Below, piece after piece: positions 1 to 13,120 of a stretch of DNA of 64,000 nucleotides. A model generated the notes under the pieces. It worked only from the letters and a program-made list of their open reading frames with translations. It ran no database searches and was not told the DNA's origin. Position 1 is the stretch's first letter. Every line of letters starts with the position of its first letter. A program made the position numbers and the translations under genes. The DNA is from Scenedesmus sp. ARA3. Its lineage: Eukaryota > Chlorophyta > Chlorophyceae > Sphaeropleales > Scenedesmaceae. Location: positions 44,933-108,932 of the forward strand of contig RWJK01001514.1 of assembly GCA_004335835.1 (NCBI GenBank), read 5' to 3'.

Positions 1-1603
1 CCCAACTTGCAACAGCTGTCATGCGCAAGTGCCAGATGAGCGTCTGTGCCGCGGCCTGTGCAGCTGTCAGCAGCAGCAGCAGCAGCAGCAGCAGCTGCCA
101 GTGTGCCCTCACCTGGGCTGGTGCCATGGAACTGCAGCCGCTCATTCACACCTGGAAATAATAGTGTCAATGACAGCAAGCAGCGTGACAAGCGCAGTAA
201 GCGGTAGTGGAATTGTGAGCAATCCTGCATCTACATGGCTGGCCACGAGTGTGCTCCTGTTGTGCTGCCGCGGATGCTCCAGCTTTGTGTGCAGCCTTAT
301 GGTGTTGCTTGCCAGCAGTCACTGCAATGAATGTAGCTTAATGAATGTAGGGCTGCTGCAGGCAAACTGCTATGCATGTCAGGCGGATGCGCTCATACGC
401 TTGACGAGATGCATGCGTCGGAACTCACAAACAGCTGGCATGCTCACCTGCCTCTCCCCGTGCATCCACCAGCTCCTCGCGCTTGAGGCAGTAGCGCCGC
501 CACAGCTTGACGTTCTGCACACGCTCAATGCGCAGCACCTGCGCATGTTCGGCAGCGCACATCCAGCACACAGCAGCACCATCCGTCCAGCTGAGTGGGC
601 AGCTGCATGTATCCAAAGCTGAGCAAAGCGCCTTCTGCACGCATGCGTGTTTGCAAAGCACATGCCAGCCCGCAGCAGCCTTGTGCACACGGCAGCTACC
701 GCGCCGTGACAAGGGATCGGCTTTTGCATTGCACGCCATGCCTATCGCCCAACAGGGATTCAGTCTGTTTGGCTGGTACAGGTAAAACTCCTGGCGGCAA
801 AAGGACATGCACGGCTTCCCATATTGTTGGCCACCAGATGCACCGATGCTGCCCTCTCCTATCCATGTATTCATCCTACATATGTCGTGCTCTGCGGCAT
901 GTCCCATCCGCTAACAAATCCTACTGTCTCTCACCTTTGACCTGTTGACCAGAACACCTCCTGTTGCATCCAGGTGGCCCAGCACCTGCTCCACCTCAGC
1001 AGCAGCAAGCAGCCGGGCAGCTTCTTGCTGCGCTGCACCCGCAGCTGCACCAGCTGCCGGCTCGTTCACAGCGGCAGCCGCCGGCAAATGCTGCGCCCGC
1101 CACACCATTGCGCAGCCACCCAGACTTAAGCACCTGACGGCTGCAAGCAGTGCGTCTTCAACCTTTTCCTCCCCAGCAGCACCTTCCTCAGCCGCCAACA
1201 GCAGCGCAGCCTGTGCATCTGCACGCGTCAGGTCCTGCATAACGGCAGCAGCATGAACACAGCAGCCAGCCAGGCACAAGGGCCAGCTGAATTCAACCCA
1301 GTAGTCTTCGACAAAGCAGCCTGGTCTGGCACATGTGTTTAAGTGGGGTGGAAAGAGCCCTGCTGCAAAGACATGGCGCTGCAGACATGTTGACATTTAC
1401 TAGGGTGTATGACAAGTATCCTGCGCAGCAGCAGCCCTGCTTTGTGCTGGCGTTGTGAGCCGACAGCTTACACCTACACCCAAACGCGCCATACGACAAC
1501 CCACACACGCGTTGCAGCGCACCTGGCCCATGAGCAGCTGCGCATCTGCCTCGTCCAGCTGAGCAGCAGCTGCTGCTGCCTCAAGCGGGTCTGACGGCAC
1601 TGC

Positions 1604-1669
<66 letters not shown>

Positions 1670-4600
1670 GCCAGGCAGTGGCAGCTCCACCAGGCGGAAC
1701 GCTGCAGCAGCAGTGACAGTAGAAGAAAACAAGCAGCAACAAATCAGAATTGGCAGAAGCAGAAGCCAAACGAGATTATGTGTGGGATGCCAGACAAGTT
1801 AGGGCTGTTAGACAAGTTATGGCTGTTGAGCACGCAGCTGCAGATGCTGCAGAGCATGCTGAACATTGACACCATGTTGGGCTTCAACAGTCCTGTGTTC
1901 TGCCGATCAGCATTCAAGTCGAGCCACCAAGGCAGAGCAGCAAGTTAAACTCACTGTCTCTCTGAATGGGTTGGCTCAGATCCCAGTTGCCTGGGTAGTC
2001 CAGCTGCAGCTGCACCCTCGGAGGCCCCCCAATCGGCGCCACCACAGCAGGTACCAGCTGTGCTTGCTGCTGCATTTGTGCCGGCTGCTGATGCTGCTGC
2101 AGCTGTGCCTGCTGCAGCAGCGTCGATCGTTGCTGCAGCTGTTGAGCGCGCCGCTGCAGTCCCTGCTGCCGTTGCTGTTGCTGCAGCACCTGCTGCTGTT
2201 GCAGCAGCGCCTGCCGCTGTTGCAGCAGCGCCTGCAGTGTTCCAGCTGCCTGCTGCTGCTGTTGGCCGCCGCCGCCAGCTGCAACCCGTGTTGGCACAAT
2301 GCGCCGGTGCTGCCTGCCTGTCGGCCTTTGAAGACACAACCCCTGGTCATCATCTGAGAATTCTGATTCAGTGGCAAGCGCCTCTGCGCTGCTGGCAGCC
2401 TTTGCTGGTTGGCTTGTCCGTGCTGCTGTGCATTTCGCGGCCGCCGGGAAATGTGCTGCCGCAAGCCAACGGTTGCTGCCGCACCTGCTTGTCCCCTGCG
2501 AGCAGCTGCCGCCGCACCCTGCAGCTGGCTAGAGACTTGTGCTACATCAGCTGCTGCAGCCGTGTCATCATCATCGCTGTTTGCGAGGTCAATAACACTG
2601 GATGTGGCAGACCTGGCTGCAGGAGGCACTGCTGCTGCTGCTGCTGCTGCCGCTGCTGCTGCCGCTGCTGCATTGTCCCCCAGCTTCTGCCGCTTCTGTT
2701 GGCGTGAGTTGGATTGCGGCTGCGCGGCTGCATCTCCTTCATTCAGATCATCGCTGTCATCATCTGCTGCTGCTGCCGCTGCCATAGCTGCTGCCTGTCG
2801 TCGATTGAACCTGGTTGGTGTACCACCGACTTGAAGCAACCCCACTGCACGCGTGTTGCTGCCGCTACTGCTGCCAACTGTTGCCTGTCCTGCCACCGCG
2901 CCCCGCAACAAGCCAAACCCGGGAAACGCCATCCCTACCGCACCAGCCGCCGCCGCTGCTGCTGATGATGAGCCAGCACCAGCAGCCGCTGCCGCCGCCG
3001 CTGCTGCTGCTGAGCCAGCACCAGCACCCGCACCAGCAACTGGTGCGGCGGCGCCCCAGCCCATGCGTCTATGGTTTTCCAGTGTCCGGTTGAACGCTGC
3101 GCGTGCCTCTGCGGTGCTGTACCCCCGTGTGGGGTTGCCGCTGCTGAAGTCGATGCGCAGCGGCCCTGACCTGCCTCCTGGGCCTGTGGCTGTCTGTCAC
3201 TGGGCAGTCGATCTGCATGACGAAAGAGCAGCAGCAGCAGCAGGTGCAGATGCAGCAGCAGCAAGGCTCCACATCAGCCGTAGTACAGGCCGGAAGCTGC
3301 TGCACACAGCCCCTGATGCGCTGCCCTGCAACATGCAGCGTATTAAGAGCAGAGCTCAGATGCCAGACACAAATCAAACATAACAAAGTGCAGTTTGACC
3401 AACTCAAGCCGCGCAGTGGCGCAGCGCACCAAGTTTGTGACGCGGCGCAGAAACTTTTGACTGTAACAGCGCGCTCAAGAAAGTTCATGCACAAACCTCC
3501 ACAGTCACATTTGTAAGATCGCAACATACTTGCCAGATTATTTTGACTCAATCATACATACTCAACCCAGCTTATTCAAATCCTACGCGCGCACCATATT
3601 GATGACCACCACATTCAGCAGCGCCTCCACTGTCAAGTCAGGCTGCCATGAGCCGGGCGTGCCGCTGAGTGTGAGCGCTTCCAGGCAGATGTCGCCGCCA
3701 GCTCACGTGGCCCGTGTACATCACACACCTGCAGTTTGGTAGACAAGTGGTGTCAGCTATTCAAGTGCTGTGCAGCTGCTCGACATGCAGAGGGAGGCAG
3801 CAGGGCGGCGCAAGGTATCTGCAGCAGCGCAAAGCCTCTCAGGCTGATGCAAATGTGTTTGCTTGCAGCCGATGGCTGTGTTGCCGCGGCTTGTTGACAG
3901 CATCATGATGAAGGAGAAGCGAGCTGTCGTGTTGCACTGGCTGCGGTGCGCGCCCACGGAAGGCTTGCTAGCTCCCTTGCAGGAGCGGCGCAGCTTCTTG
4001 CAGGAGCGGCGCAGCTTCTTGCAGGAGCGGCGCAGCTTCTTGCAGGAGCCGCGCAGCATGGTATCCAAGTGATGTGCGTAACGCTGCCACCCTCGTGTGT
4101 GTTTGTGATGTGACTTTCTTGTGCAGCGGCCGCACACTGCAGTTGCAAAATGCTGGTTGGTCCCACCTGGGCGACTAACGCACAAACATGTTCATGTCAC
4201 GTGTGATGGCTGTGTGCTGCAATGACCGTCGCAGAGCTGTGGGACTGCCTCGTTTGTATGTGTATGCAAGAGGTCCACTGTTTGGTGGCTCCCACCTGGC
4301 TGACACCAGCCGCATAAAGAACGGCTGGTGCGGGTAATCCTGCGGAAACTCAATCTGCATCAAGATGTGGTCCTGGCCATACCTGCAGCATTGGCAGCAG
4401 CAGCAGGCAGAGCGCACATCACAGAAGCCACCAGCAGAAGGGTTGATGAAAGAGATGCATTTTGCGTGCAGCAGGCGTACAGATGCTAGCTCACAGTGAC
4501 ACGCAGGCCTGCTGCGTGCACGTGGTGTGCACAGCATGGGCCGACTGCTAATGTTGCACACCTCATGCAAAAGATGGCAGCTTCACACTTTTTGTGCCAC

Positions 4601-5488
4601 TGCTGCATCACATTTGTTGCTGTGTCAAAAGCAGCGCTCGACACGTCCCCATGCGCTTGTGCACACACACAAAACTACTTGCAGCAGGCACCATGCTGAA
4701 CTCTGCCACAGGAGATGCCACCTTTCAAACTGCCGCTGCTGCTGTGTGCAGTTGGTGTGAGCTAGGTGATTCTGGCTGCTGGACATATGCTTCCGGCATC
4801 ATCTGCATGGTTCTGGCGGCAACTAGATGCTGGATCTGGCACTCAAAATAGGTGCTCACGTGGCAGCCAGGCGCCGCAGGTCCTGGTTCAGCTGCCTGCC
4901 GCCTGGCAGGTCATCGTCAAAGTTGTGCAGCTTCAGGTGCCACGTCAGCAGGTTGTCTCCTGCAAGCGACAGCTGCTGGAAGAAGTCAAACTTGCCGGCC
5001 TCGATGTCCGCTGACAGGTGCTTGAACTCCGCCTGCACGCGCCGCATGCCCTGCAGGACAAAGCAGCAGTGTGCTTCGTGAAAGTGTCCTGCACGGCCTT
5101 TTGAATGAAATCAAGGGCTGCAAGGGCTTCTGTTCTGTGTAGATTTTGGTGAAGCAGATTGCACAATGCTTGAAAAGCTGTGTGTTTGGAGCCAGCTCTA
5201 GCAGTTGCAGGACGCACAGCATGCTTAGATTTTGAGCTGCCAAGTGTACGCAGTGCAGGGCGCTGCATCTATGATGAAAACTGCATCTGTTACACTCCAC
5301 GCACGAATGCGTGCGCTTGGCACCCGTGCAGATGGGAGCTGATGCCGTGTGCTGTGTGTGCAGCAAGGTGCTACATGCTGCTGCTTTGCCTATTCAGAAG
5401 GCTACCTGCCTCAGGAACCAGCGATCAAGTTCAAGTAAAGGCTATCTTCTGCACTAACCTGCATGTTTTTCCAGGCAGGCGTAGCCAT
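1..5488 (-). pseudogene. E2-PARP fusion gene, copy A: frameshifted, truncated by the window edge
   Basis: This is a paralogue of the intact gene at 7053-14691, with the same exon order. Exons seen: 5488-5459, 5050-4860, 4382-4296, 3728-3595, 3212-1955, 1701-1523, 1234-935, 538-448 and 151-113; the rest lies left of base 1. Exon 1 starts MATPAWKN as in copy B. The E2 catalytic exon lacks 2 bp between 3703 and 3704 relative to copy B, just before the GG-x-I-C-L-E active site, and reads into a stop at 3640-3638. Exon 5 lacks 8 bp (CACGACAG in copy B orientation) near 3197, and a third frame change lies around 2330-2420. The later exons (RIERVQN, VNERLQFHGT) remain open, so the lesions are recent or are sequencing indels. 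A SIM-like VIDLANSDDDD is also present. Probably a pseudogene; a separately expressed PARP half cannot be excluded. Confidence 0.78.
3979..4058. repeat. 21-bp minisatellite, about 4 copies
   Basis: Tandem copies of GCAGGAGCGGCGCAGCTTCT plus one T lie in the intron between exons 3 and 4 of copy A. The last copy is diverged. Copy B has no such array at the matching place. Confidence 0.85.
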
Positions 5489-7052
5489 CGTGTGTTTGGC
5501 CGGTGTAAGGACGTTCGTTGAGTGCTGTGTGTCTTCCCAGTGACTGCAGCCACTGTGAGTTCAACCAACAACAACCATCCGTTCCCTTGTTTGTGCTTCT
5601 TTGCCTTCAGAAAGTAGCAAACGCGAAGATCGGAGAAGGCCAAGAAAAACAGCCGAGTTCAAACTGCCCTACGTGATGTGCACGCAAGGCCTGCAGCCAA
5701 TGGCTGAGCGGAAGCACGAGTATGTATAATTTCTGTATTACCATACAGTGCGTTACGGGGCTTTCCTAGAGTCTCAGGGCTTGCCACCCCATGCAAACCC
5801 AACACGTTGCAGAAGCACTGCTGCTGTGTGACACAGCACACGGTGCAGAAGCAGCACTCCTGAGGGGTGCCAGCATGGGCAAGGTGGGTAGCAACAGCAG
5901 GTGCGGCAGACGTCATCACTTGAAAATAAATGAAGCAGAACATCACCCCGATAGACTGAGGCGCCGTAAGTGAGACAGCACACACTGTGTTGGCAGCACC
6001 CTCACAAGCACAGGCACTTGCCAGCAGGGTGACACCATCAGCACACGTGAGAGGTTGTGCAGCTGACAATGATCCTTATCTTGCTGCCAGTATGCAAATT
6101 CCGCCACCCGAACACATGCGGTGCAGTTTTATCTCAGCATCAAGGGCCAAAGGCTGCCGCATCAAGCAGCTGGACAATGCAATACCCGGTATTGCAGGGC
6201 CTGCAAGCATAAAGACACCTGAGAGCATGCCAGGCGGCCGGTGGGTGCTAGCGCTAGCACCAGGCCTGGGCAGATAGCTGCCAGTAGATGTACATCTCGG
6301 CAGGCACAAAAAGCCCGCCTGAGATCAAACCCCAGATGCGTCATTGCACATCATATGAAAGGGAATCTAGAGCAGACACATAAGTTACGCAGGCGGAGCA
6401 GCCAGCCAACAGCTGGGCACTGGCACCGTAATGTACGTGACTGGCTACTGCTTAGTAAGCAATCTGACAACTCCAAACAAGTGCCGATGTAAGCCACCGT
6501 GTAAGCGATAACGCACAACCGTGCATCCTGCCGTAAGACATGAAGCTGCGCATGTGCTGAGAGTAGCCACACTGTGAATTTGTGCCAGCACAAGCAGCAT
6601 GATTGTGCCAGCACACCCACAAGCACCACCACCCTTGGGTGTGCCGACAATTGATCCAGCATCTGCATTGCTGGGTGCTATCAATCAATGTTTACGATCA
6701 TCAGCATGACTGCAACACCATCTGGGGCAAGGTCATGTGTGGGTTGGGTCACCACTCAAACAATGATGCGAGTCCCACCAGGATAAGCACTTTGTCAACA
6801 CGAGACAGAGCCGAGCTGAGCACAGAACACAGCGCATTGTGTCCAGTTGGACGTGCATAGTATATGCAACAGTCATGGCCCCAATGCTCCACTGTGTGCA
6901 GCGCTGCCGGGAAATTTGCTGCTGCTACTACTTCAACCGCTGCTGCACATCCATTGCTTCACAGTGCTCTGCGTGGCTGCTGCAGCATCCAATGCATTGC
7001 AAGCCCCTTTGCCCTCTCACAACAGTGAAGCCTCTCACAACAGTAAAACTCG
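5489..7052. other. Spacer between the two E2-PARP copies
   Basis: This is the upstream flank of copy A and the downstream flank of copy B. Only short, low-quality reading frames are present, and I recognise no coding exon, RNA gene or mobile element. No TGTAA-type polyadenylation signal of copy B was found close to its stop. Confidence 0.5.
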
Positions 7053-10000
7053 TCACGGCTGCAGCGTTATGACGTACTCCGGGTATGCTACATCATTGTC
7101 AAACACTACATGGCAGAAGTACAGCTGCTGGTGCTGCGCCAGCTGCTGCTGCTGCTGCTGCCTTCCCCTGCCACCTCTACCTCTACCTCGCCCCACGCCC
7201 AAGGCACCCCCTACCCTCGGTGCCACACCTTGCACGGGCGCGTTGCCGCTGTTCACACTGTCATAACCATCAGGAGGCTTCCGCATGCCACTTGTCCCAG
7301 TAGCCTGCTGCCCAAGCGCAACACGAGCCACCACCATCTTCGAAACACGGCCCTGATACTGCTGCTGGTAGTACTGCTGCTGCTGCTGCTGCTGCTGTGC
7401 GACGGCCGCCGCTGCCAGCGCGCGCCTGCTGCGCTTCGCTACACCACGCACCGGCGCTACTGCTGCTGCTGCTGCTGCAGGTGGGGGTGGTGCAGTACCT
7501 GTTCCCCAGGGCATTGGCCAAGCTGGCGCCCCACCCCCACCCCCACCCATCCATGCTGCCATCACACCACCAAAGCCGCCAGCAAATCCAGCAGCAGCAG
7601 CTGGCGGCAGCGGTGGGGCCCAAGAGGTGGAGGCGTGGCCACCCACAATGCCGCGTGCTGCTGCTGACAGGTTTGCTGCATCCTGCTTCTGGCAGTAGCC
7701 CCAGGCGGTTGCGCTGTGGTCTGCAGCACAGCGACAACAGCAGACGCATTGGCAGCAGGTCACGACAGGGTCACCGAGATGAATGGCGAATACATCACGA
7801 AGCAGGAACGTTGTTTCAGCCCCTGAACAGACGGCACGTGCACATGATTAGCAGCACCAAACAAATAGCGGCAGGCCAGACACTGCCTGGGCTGATGCTG
7901 CAGCTGCACCACTACCACAACAGCAGGAGCAGCAATGCAAACCACACAGCCTAACACGGAGATGCCGCATTTTGCACAAAACATAGTTCAACTCAGCTGC
8001 CTTGCTGCACCTGCAAAGTAGAGACCGTTGCCGTAGGCTGCCACCTGAGACAGCCTGAAGTCGAAGCCATTCTGCGCGATGAGGTCAACAGTGGCTGCAG
8101 GCGGCGGCGGCGGCAGCAGCAGCAGCGGCAGCGCGATAACGAGACATAAGTAAGTCTTGCGGGCAATCGGATGTTCTTTGTCCAGTAAACAGCGCTGCAT
8201 GCAGGTGCTGTGTGAACAGCAGCTAAGAATGCAAACTGAGTGCAGGTCTACTGTTTAGCGACCCCCACCCCAACTTTTTTTGACTGCTTCCTGCGCCCAG
8301 ATTAATCCTGAGTGTTCTCGCAGCTGCCGCTGCGGCGGCTGGCGCCGATTTGGCTTAGTTTGCCCTGGACTGTCAAGCAGCAAGCAGCTTTACTGTGAAT
8401 CACTCTCAAGTACTAGACAGGGTCCACAACTCCTACAGCTCTGTGCAGCTGTCAGCAGCAGCAGCTGCCAGTGTGCCCTCACCTGGGCTGGTGCCATGGA
8501 ACAGCAGCCGCTCATTCACACCTGCAGCAGAACAAATGCAAACGACAGCAAGCAGCGCAGACAAGCAGCAGCTGAGCATCAACTGATGCCGCTGTGATGA
8601 TCCTAGAGTGTTGGGCTTGGCTGCTGCAGTAAGCTGGGCTGCCCCGCAAATCATGCAGCTGAAATGGGGCCGACAGCATCGCGGTTGTGGCAAAAAAAAT
8701 TTGAAAGTATTGAAATCCATATAGATGCGGCTGCACTTAACAAGCCGAGGTTTGCAGCCGCACCTGCCTCGCCCCGTGCATCCACCAGCTCCTCGCGCTT
8801 GAGGCAGTAGCGCCGCCACAGCTTGGCGTTCTGCACACGCTCAATGCGCAGCACCTGCGCAACGCAGCATGGCATGCAGATGATCGCTCAGCAGGGCCAG
8901 CATGATCACAACAACCGCATGTGTGGAGCTGAGGAGAAAGCAGCATATGCATATGCGAGTTTGCGTGCGTCACACGCAACGAATACCAAACCATGGAGGT
9001 AGCTGCAACACAGCAGCCGCCTCACACTAATTAATGGCCTATCCATGCCGCATCATCTGCTGCTGCGCCTCCTAATGCTTACGCTCACCTTTGACCTGTT
9101 GACAACAGTGCCTCCTGTTGCATCCAGGTGGGCCAGCACCTGCTCCACTTCCTCAGCCAGCAGCCGCGCAGCTGCCGCAGCCTGAAACGTACAGCAGCAG
9201 CAGCAGCATCAACAGCAGGGTGAGGCTGCAACAACTGTCATGAAGAAGGGTGTAGTTAACAGCAGCAACAAAGGCAGCAACAAAGGCTCCCGCAGCCTGA
9301 AACGTACAGCAGCAGCAGCAGCAGCAGCAGCAGCTAGGGGTTGTCACATCATCAAGATGCAGGCTGCAGAGCGCAACAGCGCCGCAGGGTGCAGCTACGA
9401 CACAAGTCAAACCGCATACGACAAGGCAACGCGCAAAACACCAGCATGCTGCTGTAGACATACTGCTGGCAGCACGCAGCTCGTGCTGCCTGTATCAGGT
9501 GGTGTCTTGCTGACCCCCCTGCCAAGTTGAACAATGTCCCAACGACATATCTGCCACAGCGGCAGCAACTGGCCTCACCTGTCGCTCGCGCTCCTGCTGC
9601 TCCCGCTGTGCTGCATTTGCAGCTGCCCCCACAGAGTCGTCCCGCAGATCTACCGCAGCCGGCGGCGGCGCATGCTGATCTCGCCACAGCTTTGCGCAGC
9701 CGCCCACATTCATGCAGGTGGCAGTTGTGATGCTGCGTCATGAAATTGGCCGTAGCGGCACTGAACACGCTCAGGCAGAGCAGCCAAACATAGAACCAAA
9801 ACCTGGCTTGCCCGCCCGGCTGCACCTTCCCTCACCTGTCGCGCGCGCTCCTGTTGCTCCTGCTGCGCTGCTTCTGCAGAGTCGTCCCGCAGGTCTACCA
9901 CAGCCGGCGGCGGCGCATGCTGATCCCGCCACAGCTTTGCGCAGCCGCCCACATCCATGCAGGTGGCAGTTGTGATGCTGCGTCATGATATATTGGCCGT

Positions 10001-10700
10001 AGCGGCACTGAACACGCTCAGGCAGAGCAGCCAGTCATAGCACCAAAACCTGGCTTGCCCGCCCGGCTGCAACTTCCCTCACCTGTCGCGCGCGCTCCTG
10101 TTGCTCCTGCTGCGCTGCATCTGCAGCCTCGTCCCGCAGGTCTACCACGGCAGGTGGCGGCGCATGCTGATCCCGCCACAGCTTTGCACAGCCGCCGACA
10201 TCCATGCAGGTTGCAGCCCGCAGCAGCGCATCTTCTAGCCTGCCTTCCACAGGGCTGCTGCTGTGTCCTGGAGTGCTGTCGGCAGCAGCGAGCAGCAGCG
10301 CAGCCTGCGCATCATCACGGGTCAGGCCCTGCAGGAGGGTGGCAAGGGGAAACACACGGCCAGGCAAGCAGCAGGATCAGTCAGAGTCATTGTGTAAAAC
10401 GTTATAGACTGGCAGGTTCTGTTTAAATGCATGTGAGTGCACATGAGGTGATGGGAGCCTGGCTGCAAACACAGGCTGCTGATGAAGTCAGCACTTGTCA
10501 GTTGGCATGCATGCCAACATGGCAGGACTACTGCCGCTGCTGCTGCCCCACTTGTCCCGCAGCGAACAACCAGCGCACACACAAGATCAGCCCATCCCTG
10601 CATCCTCTCGGCAGCGCACCTGGCCCATGAGCAGCTGCACATCCGCCTCATCCACCTGAGCAGCAGCTGCTGCTGCCTCCAGCGGGTCTGACGGCGCTGC

Positions 10701-10737
<37 letters not shown>

Positions 10738-11421
10738 CCAGGCAGTGGCAACTCCACCAGGCGGAACGCTGCAGCAGCACCAGCAGCAGCAGGACAAGCA
10801 AAGCAGCAACAGCAGCAGCAATAGCAGCAGTTCAGTTCAATGATGTGAGCGTGCCGGACACACATGTACTCTGTCCGCTGGTGATCTGCATGGCACAGCT
10901 GCAGATGCTACAGAGCTGTCTGTGACAAGGCACCCAGGACAAAGGTGTGTTGTGTAGCTGCATTGTGGGATTGAAATGCCAGTGGCAATGACGTGCTTCA
11001 AGAGTCCTGTAATACGTGTATCATCAGTGTCTGCAGCAACGTTTCAAGCACGGTGACTGGCCTGTTCTCTGCACACCCTACTTCGCCTGCACACACATAC
11101 ACACCACATACACACACAAACCTGCTGAATGTGTCACGCAATACAGCGCAAATAAACCCATACAATCAATATGCTTACTGTCTCTTTGAATGGGCTGGCT
11201 GTAGTCCCAGTTGCCTGGGTACTCCAGCTGCAGCTGCACCCTCGGAGGCCCACCCACAGATGCAGCCAAACCCAGCAACTGCTGCTGCTGTTGCTGCTGC
11301 TGCGCCTGCTGTTGCTGCTGCAGCAACGCTTGCTGCTGCTGCTGCAGCGCCTGCTGTGCTTGCTGCTGTTGCCGCCTTTGCAGCCGCTGTGCATATGCTG
11401 AAGAACCCCCAGCTGCTGCCC

Positions 11422-11454
<33 letters not shown>

Positions 11455-11819
11455 GCTGTGAGCCCACCAGTATCACATCATCGTCATCCTGGCTGGCGAT
11501 TACCACCACATCATCTGCCTGCCGCTGCCGATTGCTGGCGGCCTGCTGCCGATTGCTGGCTGCCTGCTGCTGCTGTTGGCCGCTGCTGCCAGGTGCGACC
11601 CGTGTCGGCGCAATGCGTCTCTGCTGTCTGCCTGCCTGAGCTTGCAGAGTAACTGCCGCCTGATCATCTTCAGAATCATCTGAATCAACAAGAAACGTCA
11701 GTGCTGATGGCTGCTTTTGCTGCTGGCCTTGTGCCTGCTGCTGCGCATTGAGCTGCCGCCAGAACAGCTGCTGCCGCCGGCCAGCCCCCGCTGCTGCAGC
11801 TGCACCACCACCGCCAGAC

Positions 11820-11860
<41 letters not shown>

Positions 11861-12620
11861 ACCAGGCTGCTGGCTGGAGCCCTTCTGCACAGCAGCTGCT
11901 GCTGCAGCCGCATCATCATCATCATCATCGCTGTCTACCAGGTATATAACATCAGATGTGGCAGACCTTGCGGCAGGCGGCGCTGCTGTCGGCGCTGCTG
12001 CTGCTGCTGCTGCGGCTGCTGCGTTGTCACCTGCTTTCTGGCGCTTCTGCCGGTGTGACGTGGAATGCGGCTGCGCAGCTGCAGCCACATCCATCAAGCC
12101 ATCATCGTCATCACCTGCTGCTGCCGCTGCTGCCATAGCTGCTGCGTTGCGCCGGCGTGAACGTGTTGGCGTCGCACCTGCGGCTGGTGACCCTACTGCA
12201 CGCCTGCTGCTGCCTCCGCTGCTGCCGGCTGCAGGGCCTGCTGCATTTGCTGTGAATGCAGCCGCAAGCCGTGCTGCTAAATGGCCCTGCCCCGCTGCTG
12301 CCTGCCCTGCCTGCGCATGCACACGTGCAGACCAGCCAAACCTCCCAAACGGCGCCCCTGCAGCACCAGCAGCAGCTGCTGCTGACGACCCCGCACCGCC
12401 ACCACCACCACCAGCAGCAGCATTTGGAGCAGCGGTCGACCCCCAGCCCATGCGTCTGTGGTTTTCCAGTGTGCGGTTGAACGCTGCGCGCGCCTCTGCG
12501 GTGCTGTATCCCCGTGTGGGGTTGCCGCTGCTGAAGTCGATGCGCAGGGGCCCTGACCTGCCTCCTGGGCCTGTGGCTGTCTGCACGACAGTCACCGGGC
12601 AGTCGATCTGCACAAAGTGC

Positions 12621-12654
<34 letters not shown>

Positions 12655-13083
12655 CCATCAGCTGCACTGGAAGCTTCTTCCATAGCTGTACTGCCTGGCA
12701 CGATGGAGGGATTAGCCACTGCAAAACCTGCGGTGGCTGAACACAAGCAGACACCGATGACGTAGGCTGGTCAATCCACCACCAGCGCGCATCCATGTTG
12801 ATGATGATAACTTTCACCAGCCTACCCGCCTTCACATCAGAATGCCGTACGCAAACGCACCACATCTCTGCCCAGATCTGGAAAACCATAACCAAGAGGC
12901 ACCCCAGCGCACCATGTTGATCAGAATCACATTCAGCAGCGACTCCACGCTGAAGTCAGGCTGCCATGAGCCGGGCGTGCCGCTGAGTGTGAGCGCTTCC
13001 AGGCAGATGCTGCCGCCAGCTGTCACGTGGCCCGTGTACATCACACACCTGCAAGCAGCAGCAGCAGCAGCAGCAGCGGCAGC

Positions 13084-13120
<37 letters not shown>

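Noticed and set aside
1976..3064. 362-aa minus-strand frame starting MGWGAAAPVAG taken as a separate gene
   Set aside because: It is the linker exon of E2-PARP copy A, read after the frame changes; the Met is the MGWG end of the E2 domain.
9153..9461. Membrane or Cys-rich proteins from poly-Cys/Leu frames (many places)
   Set aside because: These are CTG/TGC triplet runs read in other frames and have no independent support.
11748..12740. 330-aa open frame on the plus strand rich in Ala, Pro and Ser
   Set aside because: It is the antisense shadow of E2-PARP exon 5. The minus strand holds the E2 closing helices and linker with correct splice phase, while the plus frame is repeat translation.
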